64,000 bases of DNA from Hydrangea macrophylla. Its lineage: Eukaryota; Streptophyta; Magnoliopsida; Cornales; Hydrangeaceae. Where the stretch lies: NCBI GenBank assembly GCA_033977485.1, contig CM066988.1, positions 77,101,669 to 77,165,668 on the forward strand, in the 5' to 3' direction. Of the stretch, positions 43,916 to 55,227 are shown piece by piece. Each line of letters begins with the position of its first letter. The stretch's first letter is position 1. The translations under genes and the position numbers were made by a program. The notes beneath the pieces are model-generated. The model did not search any database and was not told the DNA's origin. It saw only the letters and a list, made by a program, of their open reading frames with translations.

Positions 43916-46042
43916 ATGTGCATCGGTCGAGCTAAGGATGCAAAACCTAGCACTTCTTGGGAGGCAACCCAAGCATTTATAGAATTTTTCTTTAGTTTTG
44001 TTTACTTTTTATTAGTTTTAGGGCCAATGTCTGAATTTTCGAAGACCTAATAGAAGAAGTTTGACTATTTATACCCCTATGCATCAAAATAAGTGAAAAA
44101 AAAAATAAATATTGGCCTCTCGCGCGCGCGGCTCGCTCGCTCGAGTTTACCCCTTAGAAATTTTTTTTAAAACTTTTTATAAGAACCCTCAGCATTTACT
44201 CGCGCTTAAACTCACACGGGCGAATAGGACGCTCGCACGGTTTTGTGCCTTGGGAAATTTTTTGAAAATTTATCATAAGATGTCTCAGTTCTTGCTCGCG
44301 TCAGGGATAGAGCGCGTGAGGTCCTCGCTCGAACGGCCCGCTCGAGCGAGTTTCCAACTTAGAAAAAAAAATTTGTGAACTTAAAAATAACTCTCAGTTT
44401 CACCTTGCGGAGGGACTCGAGCGCACGAAGATCGCTCGCGCGAGGTTCCATTCCAGCTATAAATAGGCTCAGCCCTAATTTTTTTCGTACCCCTTTTCTT
44501 CTCTCTTCTCTCATTCTCTCGCGATTCTCAATTCTGGTACACATATATATACATATATATATGCATTCATATATAGACATAATCTACATACAACTATGCA
44601 TTTATACCTAAATCCAAACCCTAACCCCATGAACAATTTCAAACTCTGGTAATGTGTTTAGGGTTTGTGACCTTGGGAACTTCTAGATCTCTTTTTCTCT
44701 ATATATTTACACACACACTCAGTATACGCCAAACCCTAACTTCCAACTACACACACACATACAAATTCATGTCTGTCACTCATAAACTCATGAACCCTAA
44801 TCCCAGATTTCAACCACACTGATAAATTTGAAGGTTGTGATTTGGGGCTTTTGTTTATTTACATATGTATGTTCATATGTAGGTTTATATTTATAACATA
44901 CATACACATACATATATATATATATGTGTGTATATATTAGATTCTCCACACACATAATAAGCCCTGGCTTGTCAGATTGGACAATAGTAATATGACCAAT
45001 CTCAGGATTGCACTCACACACACAGAATTTCTCACAAAATTTTGGCCCTAAAACTAATTGTTGACCCTGATTGAGTACTGCATAATGATTTGCTATGATC
45101 CTTGAATTTAACCCATCTTATTCAAGATCAAGTTGTATTAGCTTGAGTAGATGGTATCATCACCCTTGTTTCAGTATTGAAATGATAAAATCGGGCCTAA
45201 TGGTTGTCAGAATGACAGTACGCACGTTCCTCGATTATGCTTGAGCTTATGCCCGTTTTCAAAATTGTTGAAATACAGTCAGTTGTACGACCATGGTTTA
45301 GGGACTAAAGGGTCTATTTCATACTAGGTTTGTAAAATTTGGATCCTATAATTCTAGCTACATACAACTATTGTACTCTTCAACTTAAGCTTAACTTTCA
45401 AAATTTTGTAATATGGCCTTAATTTATGAATTTCAAGGAAGCGACACCATACACACAATCATAACCCTAAAAAGACGTCTCAAATATATTATCTCAGATT
45501 CTCAGCCAATGTGATTACTTTATATTTATTTACATTTAGTCCTTGAACACGTCTAATCTCAGTGACTCATTAATAGTTATGTAGGTGGTACTATGACATG
45601 TGAATCTGACCTTTTCAACTCTTATTACCTATAAATATGGTTCAGTTTAGAATGATGATCGACATCACCTCAATTCTACAACCTACCTTTTTCTTGCATT
45701 TCTATTCTGAGTTCAATTACATTAGACATATACAATACTCATAGAATTATTTACATTATTTCTAAACACGCGACAAGTACCCCGGGACTTGCCGTAATGT
45801 GTGTGCCCATGTCGAGACGATGAGTGGGAAGGGGGCAGTCACTTCTTACAGTTTCTGGGTGTTCCCCTGTGAACCCTATTTTTATTTCAACTACGGAAAT
45901 TATATTTATTGTATCCAACTACGGGATTTCTTCTTTGCAGACCCTTTTTCCCTATCCCGTTTCTTTTTCTTTTTTCTGGGCTGAGACCAAAATAGAGCGG
46001 ACATTTTCAAAATTTTCTTTTCACCTACACCTTTTTAAAAAT
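43916..46042 (+). other. A: post-pol region with palindrome cluster, TATA box and leader
   Basis: Hairpin cttggg-aggcaa-cccaag (43956-43973) marks the end of pol as in D. A CG-rich palindrome cluster (44118-44450) abuts the TATA box tataaata (44458-44465). The downstream leader is pyrimidine-rich (ctcttctctcattctctc) and contains telo-box words aaaccctaa (about 44624 and 44733). A donor-like CTG|GTAATG lies at 44648, about 190 nt from the TATA. Simple AT repeats occur at 44530-44580 and 44880-44940. A tttgcag acceptor lies near 45940. No gene is seen before 46043. Confidence 0.6.
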
Positions 46043-46367
46043 ATGACCAAAAGAACCGTAAAATTTGCATCCAGTTTTCAGTCACCCCAAAAGAAATCCA
46101 AAGGAAAGGAAAAATAGACCGACCCTCCCCCACTACGCGACCCTAACCCTAATGAATTAGCACCCAAGTACGCAAACTGAGGCCTAAATTACGAGACCGC
46201 CATCGATGCTGACTTCTTCGCGTCAGATGTTGATGCTAGGTAGGGCCACAAAAACTTAACTGCCCAAAAATTGGCCCTACCTCTCTTTTTTTGTAACCCG
46301 AACCTTATCGTACGTCTCTTTTACCAAAACCTTAGATACCACAAAGCCTCCTTCAGCCAACACGCAT
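46043..46367 (+). pseudogene. Start of env-like ORF of element A, truncated
   Basis: ATG 46043 opens a short Lys/Ser-rich N-terminus (KKSKGKEK) that stops at 46117. The same frame continues with a Pro-rich and then Asn/Ala/Asp-rich sequence broken by further stops. It sits where B carries its env-like ORF and after a comparable promoter-and-leader layout, so I read it as the N-terminus of the same kind of gene. Similarity is by position and composition rather than clear homology. It ends where element G begins. Confidence 0.42.
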
Positions 46368-46578
46368 TGTAGACACCCTGATTTTGACCAAACGTCGAGT
46401 TAAGGAAAGTACTACCTCTAAGATCTGATGATGATCAGCGTGTAACTAATCTAGGACTTCCAAAGCTGATTTAAACTCTTCGAAAGACTCTCTAACCTAA
46501 ACAAAAAGCAAAAAAGAAAGAAAGAGGAGAATTGAGGCAAAACAGAACTTAGGCGGATTTGCGACAGGTACAGGTTGT

Positions 46579-46934
46579 CATTACGGCACTCCCTAATTGC
46601 CAGAATGGCATTCATGGAGAGCCGCACCGGCATCCATTAACTGCCGATAAAATGTTTCAAGTGCCGCTAAATTTGAAAATTCTAAAAAGACGGCAGTCCA
46701 TGGAGTTGTACGCAGCATTCCATGAGTGCCGTTGCGGCATTCAGAGAATGGCGCACCAGCATTCACTGAGTGCCATTCCGGTATTCAACGAGTGTCGCTT
46801 CCATCTCTAGGGAGTGCCGCATTTCTGTGACAGTCTGTCCAAAAGTAGGTCGGTTTATGCCATCAAAAGGCGGCGGAAATTAGGGTTTTGGCTGCGAATT
46901 TTCCAAAATAACCCCTAATGATTGCTTATATATA
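46579..46934 (+). promoter_or_regulatory. Promoter of G: interrupted-palindrome cluster and TATA box
   Basis: Motifs of the form TGCCGTTGCGGCA, TGCCAGAATGGCA and GCCGCACCGGC, many preceded by gag and followed by ttc, recur through 46579-46826. The TATA box tatatata is at 46927-46934, and a donor GAG|GTAAAA is at 47102, about 175 nt downstream. The motif is unrelated in sequence to those in the other elements but has the same symmetry and location. Confidence 0.6.
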
Positions 46935-47102
46935 GAAAGTATATATCCCATTATTAAGCATGGAATATTAGAATGTTAGGATCCTAAGATTGATTCTCCT
47001 TCAAAAATTTTCTAAATAGAGGAAGAGTAGTAGAATTGGAAGAAGAGTTTGATCATTACTTGGAAGGTCTTAAAGAAGCCGAGAAATTGAGGATACTTAG
47101 AG

Positions 47103-49665
47103 GTAAAAGTCTAAACTAATTAGTTTATTAGTAGCTTAATCACAATATTTAGATATCTAGGACCTTTTACACATTTTCAAAACCTCTCTTCCCACCTCAT
47201 TTCATCACACACCACATATATATTGTGATTGGGCTTTCATCTCATTAGTTTGGATCAAAATGATTTAGTGTTTAAAGCTTAAATAAATCTTGAAATAAAA
47301 CCTTGGTCCCTTTTTTGTGATTATGTTTATTTCTTAGGTTCATGAGACTTTCAATGCCTTACTTGAACCTTTGTGTTTAGAATCCCACAATATTCTTATG
47401 AACTTATGATTCATAAAGGGATTGAGGTTGATCTTAGTATTTTGAGTCAATGAGTCCAAACTTCATCCATAGTTTGAGCTTATTATTTCAAGGTTTTGTG
47501 AAGTTCCTTATACTTCATTAAAACCCATAAATTCAAGTGTTATTAATCTCCAATGACCATCAAATGGTAGGAGAAGTAGCTTAGTTTAAGTCCATCTCTA
47601 TGGCTTAGGCTAATCCTTTTCTTAGGTTTTGTGAAGCTCTTCATACTTCATAAAAATCTACATATGTGTATTTTTAGCCTCCAATGACCATCAAGTGGTA
47701 GGAGTAACAATATGAATCCAAGCTTTTGTCCATAAGTTTGAGTTCATTATTTTGGGGATTTTGTGAAAGTCATTTCATACTTCATCAAAATCCACAAACA
47801 TGTATGTTTTTAGTCTCCAATGACCATCAAATGGTAGGAGAAGTAGTTTGGATTAAGCCCAACTTCATGGTTTAGTAGTTGGAATTAACTAACTAAGTTG
47901 AACTTGAACAAACGGTGTAGTGAATTCAGTGACCACCTGTGATCAAGGATTTTTAGTTCAATATCAGACCGTTGGAATTGAATGAAACCAATGGAAAAGT
48001 GTTTATAACTCAAAGTTCCACCATTGCAATTTTTGTTTTAAGGAAGCTTCATGTTTAGGGTAGTTTGGTCAATGGTTTTGTGGAACAACTATAATCTGTC
48101 CAGAGTTTCATAACAGTTATACTCTTTTGAAATAAGCAGATCAGAACCTTAATCAAGTGTTCTTGGCCCAAAATAAAATTTTTCAGATAGTTTAATGTGT
48201 TAGGAATCTACGTTGATTCTGCGTATGGGTTGGACGCAACCATGTTGTCAAGTAATACAGATCTTATGCGTGCATTGATGGATGGATAGAATATAGAATT
48301 GAGCTAACCCTTATTTTGCAGCGTTCTTATTCCACTATTATGGTCACTGGTTTTGTGTGATTGGATCCCACAATGGGTTTATTCATGGTTAATATTACTT
48401 TTTTGATATAGTGTGTGAACTCCTTTATCGAGGCATAGGATTTGTATATATTGGATCCCATGTTTGATTGATGCGTGGTTAATTTACTGCAAAGGAATAG
48501 ATTGTGAACTCCTTATGGAGGCATAGGGTTTATGTATTATATCTCAATTAGATCCGTGAAGATGGTTCATGAAAGCAATTTTACAAGTAGTTTCAAAAAG
48601 TAATCTGGAAGCAGTTTTAGAAGGCTATTGCACAAAATAGTTCAGCTAACCGAGCAGCTCGACCCCCATGCATAGTGGCGACATAGAGCTAATCGGGTTT
48701 AATGAAGATTTCTTCACAAGAGTTGCTGTTTGACTGTAATAGTGAGATTCTTATTTCATTGTGGTTTCCTCATTTATGTCTGATTTTATGCTTATTGTTA
48801 TTTCATGTTTAATGAATGTTATAACATGGATAATTGTTCCTAGACCTATTACAGATGTCTAGCTACATGTTTAATTTATATTAATCTAAAATGATAGACA
48901 AATACATATGCATTTAGAAATAAAACTAATTCTATATTTTAAAAACACAAGTACTTATTTTCTAAAATTTATGAGACTAGAATAATTTTATTATCTACAC
49001 ATATAGGTTTGACAAATAAGGACGAATTAATCCTTGTCAAGCATTCCATTATTTTTTATTAATTAAAATTAAAAGATTTCTAAAAAATTATAACCCTCAA
49101 GATCTTTTTAAAATTCTAAGTGGCAGAGGGAATTTCTTAAGTATAAATCTCATGGTCTCCATCACCGGTTTGTAGATGATATGATTAATTTTATTTGATG
49201 GCTCTAGTGTCATCCTCCCCATCAGATTAAATTATCATGGAATTATCGACAGAAATTTCTTTAAAAAAAATGTTTTGAGTGATTGTTAGTGTGGACCACC
49301 TCTCCATTAGAGGTGTTCCTCACGGAACTCTTGACCTGGAATTAAGTGATGGTATATATACACTTAGCTATAAATAATAATATCCTCTCTATCTGAGTTA
49401 CTGTTATTATTTATAGGACCAAAGCAAGTCAGCAGTTTTATTTTACTAGGCGAAGTACATTGCCTAGATAGTAAAATTAAAAGGCAATTGCCTATCTGAA
49501 CAAATCATGGATAGTATATGACTTCCCATTGAGCCATACTATTCGCGGTGGATTAGGTTGCTAGCGGATTCCTTTTAAATATGGTCGAGGGAACCAATAT
49601 TTTTAACTCGAATTTATACTAATTTTTTTTATTCAAACGTAATTATTTATATATGTGATTCTCAG
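47103..49665 (+). other. Leader/first-intron region of G
   Basis: No gene is seen. A donor at 47103 and an acceptor gattctcag ending at 49665, eight bases before the gag ATG, could bound a 2.56-kb leader intron. It holds three imperfect copies of a 120-140-bp unit (47490-47875) and AT-rich sequence. The words ggatccca near 48365 and 48460 echo the leader of Copia-2 around 58470-58520. Confidence 0.45.
47490..47875 (+). repeat. Three-copy tandem repeat, unit about 120-143 bp
   Basis: Copies begin near 47491, 47634 and 47755. Each has ttttgtgaag, then acttcat, then a very conserved tccaatgaccatcaaatggt. The latter contains the dyad accatcaaatggt. The core is better preserved than the spacers. 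Confidence 0.7.
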
Positions 49666-49673
49666 GCTTTTAA

Positions 49674-50745
49674 ATGGATTCTTTCAATCCACTCGTTGTT
49701 ATACTTAAAGAAAACAAACTTACCGGACCAAACTATATAGACTGAAAAAGGAATTTGGATATTGTGTTAACTGCTGAAGAGCACAAGTATGTGCTTACTC
49801 AAGACTGTACTGAGCAACCTAGTGAGGGAGCAACCACTAAGAAAACTCAGGCTCACAAGAAATGGGTTAAGGCTGATGAGATGGCGCGATGTTATATTTT
49901 AGCATCCATGTCGAATGTTCTATAACGTCAGCATCAGTCAATGGCCAATGCCTATGACATGATGGAGAGTCTCCGAGAGATGTCCGGGGATCAAAGTTGT
50001 ACTGCTAGGCAGGTTGCCATGAAAGGCTTGATGAACAACCATGGCTAAGGGGACACCTATTAGGGATAATGTTCTTAAGATAATTTCTCTTCTTAATGAA
50101 CTAGAGATCCTTGGAGATGAAATTGAAGGGGAAATCTAGGTCGATATCGTACTCCAGTAAATGCCAAAGTCTTTTAAGCAATCTTGCCTCAATTACAACA
50201 TGAATAAATTTAAGTACACTTTGTCGGAGCTACTTAAAGAACTCTAGGTAGCTGAGGGTCTCAATAGAAAGTAAGGGAGTGATCTTGTGTTTGAGAAAGG
50301 TTCTACTTCAAAGCCGAAAGGCAAGAAGATGATGAAAAAAGCTCAAAAGTAGCCCGCAGGTCCTCTGCCAATCCAAAGGCCACAAGGACAACCAAAAAAG
50401 CCTACAGGCAAATGCTTTATTTGCAAGCAGCCAGGACACTGGAAAAAGCAATGTCCGATTTATCTTGCCAAATATAACAATCAAGCTGAATCTCATTTAC
50501 TATTTGTTGAATTGTGTTTAGTGGTCTGATCTACTGGTACCTGGTGTGTGGATACGGGAGCCACTGATCATGAATGCAATTTGTAGGGGTTCCAGAGAAC
50601 CAGACAACTATGTGATAGAGAGATTTATCTAGATATGGAAAATGCTATGAGAGTAGCAGCAATTGCAGTAGGAGATCTATATCTTAGTTTTGGTAGAGAT
50701 AGGTTTTTAATATTAAGAAATTGCCTTTTGTACCTTCTATTAGAA
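49674..50745 (+). pseudogene. gag and start of protease of element G (decayed Copia)
   Basis: From ATG 49674 the protein resembles the Gag of Copia-2 (shared KLTGPNY, then [18 protein letters not shown] and [14 protein letters not shown]). A stop replaces Trp near codon 24, another stop falls near 49925, and several frameshifts occur after 50035. A CCHC-like remnant (FICKQPGHWKKQCP) is readable near 50405-50455 and a DTGAT-like protease word near 50550. It ends at 50745, within the segment matching YVPSMR of Copia-2. It is non-functional. Confidence 0.8.
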
Positions 50746-51031
50746 TGTCACGCACTGGAGCAGCAAAAATAGAGAAAAATAAATTTCTTTTTTGGGTCTA
50801 TAGGGAATGACAGGTAAAATTCACTAATTATCCACACCACACGGTACCAGTCAACTAATGAATAAGAACAGCAACATAATCAAACTAAATATAATAACAG
50901 TTGTATCTATTACAAATATCAGAGTGGTCCTCAAGAACCTAACAGGTCTGGAGACAACATATGCCCAAGAACCCGTTACAAAAGTTCAGTAGGAATAATA
51001 GAAATATAAACTGTACATAACTTCTTCATCT

Positions 51032-51202
51032 TTAGCTAGCGTAAGGGTAGTCGTCAGTGTAGTAATCTTCCTCGGGATAATCGTCACTAGTGGGGCCACC
51101 CTCAGCATTATCCCCTTCTGGGTAATAGCCATCGTCATACGCATCATCACATGCATTAAGAGGAGCAGGGTAATCTGGACGGGAAATGTCGAGGCATTAG
51201 CG
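51032..51202 (-). pseudogene. Acidic Tyr/Asp-rich coding tail in J
   Basis: On the minus strand an open frame of over 50 codons ends at TAA 51032-51034. It is extremely rich in Asp, Glu, Tyr and Pro (repeats of the form DDGYYPEGD and EEDYYTDDYPY). It is cut at its N-terminal side by F1. Its composition suggests the C-terminus of a retroelement protein, but I do not recognise it and no start is present. Confidence 0.4.
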
Positions 51203-52514
51203 TGTTAGGGATATATACTAAAAGCCATGCTTTATGCTGTTGATTTATTATTCATTCAATAAAAGCAGTTATTCCATTTTTATGAGAATCTGTGTGGGCA
51301 ATGTTTGTATTATATTATTTATTTAGTTTTATGCATGTGTGTCTCTCATTCTACATAGTAAGTGGTTTGGTGTGTAGAGTTCAGCTTACACACGGAAGAT
51401 CAGACCATCAGATATTGTAGAATGTAAGATTTTGGTTTACAATCTTAGATGGGATTGGACACACCATTGGTCGGACTGCAGCATGGTATTGTAGTAGGTT
51501 TTTCTTGACTATGGGAAACGGTATAGTTTCAACTCACTATGCTGGTACACTTTGTGTATTAAACAGGACCGACTTAGGGTAATTATCTTTATACTGACTT
51601 ATAAGATAATTAATACCTCATGGCTATTATGAGTGCTTATGCTCTATATACTAAATTAATTTGTAGACACGTGCATTTGATATTTACACTTTGATCCCTA
51701 AAAGGGTGAGATTCTTAAATGGGTCAATATCTCATTGGATTGGGTGACAATATAGATTGTGTGGTGGATGTAAATTAATGATAGAATCCATGTCTCAATT
51801 TGGGATTGATGATATCCCCTTGAGAAAGCTTATAAGTTTTGATTATGTCAAACCCTGCACGTGGATTTTGTATCTGACATATCATATAAGTTAAGGAGAG
51901 AATCTCAAGGAATTTTAAGAGATTAATTAAATATGATTGTTAGTAATTATATTTAATTAATGGATATATGTAATCTTAATGTGGGGAGATAGTAAGCATT
52001 TAATAACATGGAGCTCAAAATATATTTTTGAGATAAGGGTAGGAGTGCAATTATAATTCTTTAGTGGTATCAATTATAATTTATGGAAAAAGGAATCTGA
52101 TTCAGTTCGAATTGGGGTTTTCTAATTCCATAAGGAAGCCTATTCCTTATTGACTTCTTATGGTCCCTATCGTAGCCTCTATGTATGTTGCTTGGGCTCT
52201 CCTCTCAATTTGCGTTTTTCCATCAAGAGTATTATAACTCAGAATAGAAAAGAGAGTGTAAAAGAGGAAGAGCAGAAAATAGAAAGGATTTTGATAGAGC
52301 CCACACTCAGTTCGATATTCTGGCAACAGAGAAGATAGTGCGCAATTATCGATTCGAGCCCGTGTTCTCGATTCGTCTATTACAGCAATCCGTTTTGCAA
52401 TTCAAGGTAACCTTAGTTTCACCCTTATAGGGTTATTGTAGCTTTCACGTAAATTTTTGCATTACCAAATTGTACGTGCTATCAACGGATTCTGGAAATG
52501 CAGTTTTCCTAACA
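51203..52514 (+). repeat. F1: LTR of a Copia-like family, plus strand
   Basis: It starts TGTTAGGGATATATAC, ends TTCCTAACA, and is 1312 bp. It matches F2 over its whole length in inverted orientation. No internal element or clear 5-bp duplication adjoins it (left flank tagcg, right flank taact, three of five equal). A TATA-like word lies near 52180. It is probably a solo LTR whose duplication decayed, or one end of a rearranged element. Confidence 0.75.
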
Positions 52515-52745
52515 TAACTGTCGTCACCTTACTGAGAGCTGAGTGAATAGAAACTCACAAGGTACCAATGATATAACGTAATAAAAAGTTATGGAAGTGT
52601 CTAAGATATAGTGTTACAATAGTATATTTCTCTTTATTCCAATGTCGTTTACTCAACCCTTATCGTCTTGTTAATAACAAACTCAGCACATACTGACCCT
52701 TGGAACAGACTTGAATATAAACTCCTGGATACACCAATGCTCTAT

Positions 52746-52842
52746 CTACCGCGTCACTGCAAGTCATAGATATCTTCTACCGTATAACACTGCAAGTCAT
52801 AGAGGTCATCTACCGCGTACACTGCAAGTGATAGATAATATG
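52746..52842. repeat. 32-bp tandem repeat, three copies
   Basis: Units begin ctaccgcg or ctaccgta at 52746, 52777 and 52810, each followed by cactgcaag and tgatagat or tcatagat. More diverged units recur at about 52965-53065. It lies inside element J, downstream of the candidate start site. Confidence 0.75.
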
Positions 52843-53375
52843 TCAGTCCATCCCCCGCTTTTAAGAACATATACACAATCCATCGCATGTCAGGAATTTA
52901 ACGCTTCAAGCATCGACACATCAATTCTATTACCACGACTTATCGTCAGCTACGTATTCTCAACCACTGTAGGTCATAGACACATTCGTTTGTCTACCGC
53001 GTTTGAGAGTACCTGTTTACCTAGCCACCGCATGTCATAGACACCTTTGTTTGTCTACTGTGTTTGGGAAACAGCTCCTCTAGTATTCATCCCAGAACTT
53101 AGCAAACCTACCTATCGTTATACCACTAACGATTACATAACAGCCCCATTGTGGCCTAACTACTCTGATTAAAATGAGCAGATATCAAACTCATATATGA
53201 ACCGCATGGTAGCTAACGTCCTCACATTAATTTATTATTCTTAATCATACTTATCTTTGTTGTCACATTTATCCCTGATCAACCCATAATCGCATACTGG
53301 AAGTCCAAATCGAGGATCGGACAATCAAACCCTTTATATAACAAACAAGAGGAACTAACCATGTTCTGCCATTGA

Positions 53376-53546
53376 CAATTGATTGGGATAAGGTCCAATC
53401 GATTGAAACAAAAACTATAACAATAGATTTAGGAAAATGATTTAGCAATCGATTGGGTTACAATTAATGTCAGTCGATTGGAAATATATCCAATTGATTG
53501 GGCCTCAACTGATGCCAATCGATTAGGAAAAGTCCAATCGATTGGT
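53376..53546. repeat. CCAATCGATTGG palindrome cluster of J, downstream copy
   Basis: About eight perfect or near-perfect copies of ccaatcgattgg occur with spacing of roughly 15-35 bp. On the minus strand the cluster lies after the candidate donor at 53676, thus in the intron or R/U5. Confidence 0.7.
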
Positions 53547-53690
53547 ACCTCATCTTCTCTAGCAGATTTGTAAAATAGAATATATAAACGTCTTAAGGAC
53601 GTATTTAATACATCTAAATAGCCCCAAAACTTGTAAAAATAGTATATTAAAGGGACAAGGTGAGTAAAGACTCACCTAGGGTGTGTTTAG

Positions 53691-55015
53691 TGTTAGGAAA
53701 CTGCGTTCCTAGAATCCATTGACAGCGCGTATAAGTTGGTACTGCAAAAAAAAATAACGTGAAAACTACAATAACCCTACAAGGGCGGAACTAGGGTTAC
53801 CTTAAACTGCTAAAACGAATTGCTGTAGTAGACAAATCGAGAACACGGGCTCGATAACAGCTCACGATCTTCTACCGTATTCCTTTGCTGCCAGAATATC
53901 GATCTGAGTGTGGGCTCTTTCGAAATCCTTTCTGTTTTCTGCTCTCCCTCTTTTACGCTCTCTTTTCTATTCCGAGTTATAATTCTCTATATAGAAAAAC
54001 GCTAACTGATGAGAGAGCCAAAGCAGCATATATATAGGCTACGATAGGGACCATAAGAAGTCAATAAGGAATAGGCTTCCTTATGGAATTAGGAAACCCT
54101 AATTCGAACTGAATCAGATTCCTATTTCTATAAATTATAATTCATACCACTAACGAATTATAATTGCACTCCTACCCTTATCTGAAAAATATATTTTGAG
54201 CTCCATGTTATTAAATGCTTATTATCTCCCCATGTTAAGATTACAAATATCCATTAATTAAATATAATTACTGACAATCATATTTAATTAATTTCTTAAG
54301 ATTCCTTAAGATCCTCTGCTTAACTTATCTGATATGTCGGATACGAAATCCACCTGCAGGGTTTGACATAATCAAAACTTATAAACTTTCTTAAGGGGAT
54401 ATCATCAATCCCAAAATTTAGACATGGATTCCATCATTAATTAATATCCACCACACAATTAATATTGCCACCCAATCCAATGAGATATTGACCCATTTAA
54501 GGATCTCACCCTTTTAGGGATCAAAGTGTAAATATCAAATGTACGTGTCTATAAATTAACTTAGGATTTAGAGCATAAGCACTCATAATAGACATGAGGT
54601 ATTAATCATCTTATAAGTCAGTATAAAGATAATTACCCCAAGTCAGTCCCGTTTAATACACAAAGTGTACCAGCATAGTGAGTTGAAACCATACCATTTT
54701 CCGTAGTCAAGACAAACCTACTACAACACCATGCTGCAGTCCTACCGATGGTGTGTCCAATCCCATCTAAGACTGTATACCAAAATCTTACATTCTATAA
54801 TATCTTATGGCCTGATCTTCCGTGTGTAAGCCGAACTCTACACACCAAACCACCTACTATATAGAATGAGAGACACACATGCATAATATTAAATAAATAA
54901 TATAATACAAACATTGCCCACACAGATTCTCATAAAATAAATGGATTAACTGATTTTATTAAATGAATAATAAATGAACTACATAAAGCATGGCTTTTAG
55001 TATATATCTCTAACA
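53691..55015 (-). repeat. F2: solo LTR of the F family, minus strand
   Basis: 1325 bp, with ends TGTTAG...CTAACA and a perfect target duplication TTTAG (53686-53690 and 55016-55020). It sits inside J between TATA/leader and donor. A TATA word (tatatatat on minus, about 54028-54036) is present, but there is no palindrome cluster upstream of it. A solo LTR is the product of recombination between the two LTRs of a former full element. Confidence 0.9.
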
Positions 55016-55227
55016 TTTAGTTGGTGTGTGAGCTTGAAAAGCTTAAAGATTTCGTTCTTCTCCTCTTTCCTTCTCTACCTTCTCCTTCATTCTCAGTCCA
55101 GAGTTATGTGTGTGTGTGTATGTTTGTGTGGATGTATGTATGTATGGATATATGTGTGCGTATATAATGTATATACTCTCCCTCTCTCAAGACTGAACCA
55201 AACAGACCCAAGGCAAGAAAATGAGTC

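Larger units (their letters stand above)
1555..46367 (+). mobile_element. Element A: old Athila-type Ty3/Gypsy retrotransposon, split by nested insertions
   Basis: A begins with a TG-type LTR (1555-2873), followed by a tRNA-Asp primer-binding site, a leader with a candidate intron, and gag from 3388. The gag is cut by Copia-1 (3513-8543) and again by element B (9408-39295). Coding resumes at 39301 with the gag C-terminus and then protease, RT, RNase H and integrase up to about 43900. After that come a palindrome cluster, a TATA box and the start of an env-like ORF. All genes carry stops or frameshifts. The 3' LTR is not found in the window; A is lost at 46367, where Copia element G starts. 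The gag type, the DLGA-class protease and the tRNA-Asp primer site place it in the Athila group. Confidence 0.85.
46368..50745 (+). mobile_element. Element G: decayed Ty1/Copia, 5' part only
   Basis: A probable LTR starts TGTAGACACCCTG at 46368. A gag related to that of Copia-2 starts at 49674, 3.3 kb later, compared with 3.2 kb from LTR start to gag in Copia-2. The promoter, leader and acceptor layout also match Copia-2. Homology to the Copia-2 polyprotein is lost at 50745, inside the protease domain, where other repeat sequence begins. The LTR 3' end is uncertain; ttagttca near 47960, followed by atatcagacc, resembles a degenerate primer site. Confidence 0.6.

Noticed and set aside
44458..46042. 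A host gene promoter starting at the TATA box at 44458
   Set aside because: The downstream ORF is short, broken and Lys-rich, the location matches the env-like position of Athila-type elements, and no host protein is recognisable; a host gene is not excluded but is less likely.
46363..46367. CGCAT as target duplication of element G
   Set aside because: No matching right-hand copy could be found, because G ends by truncation at 50745.
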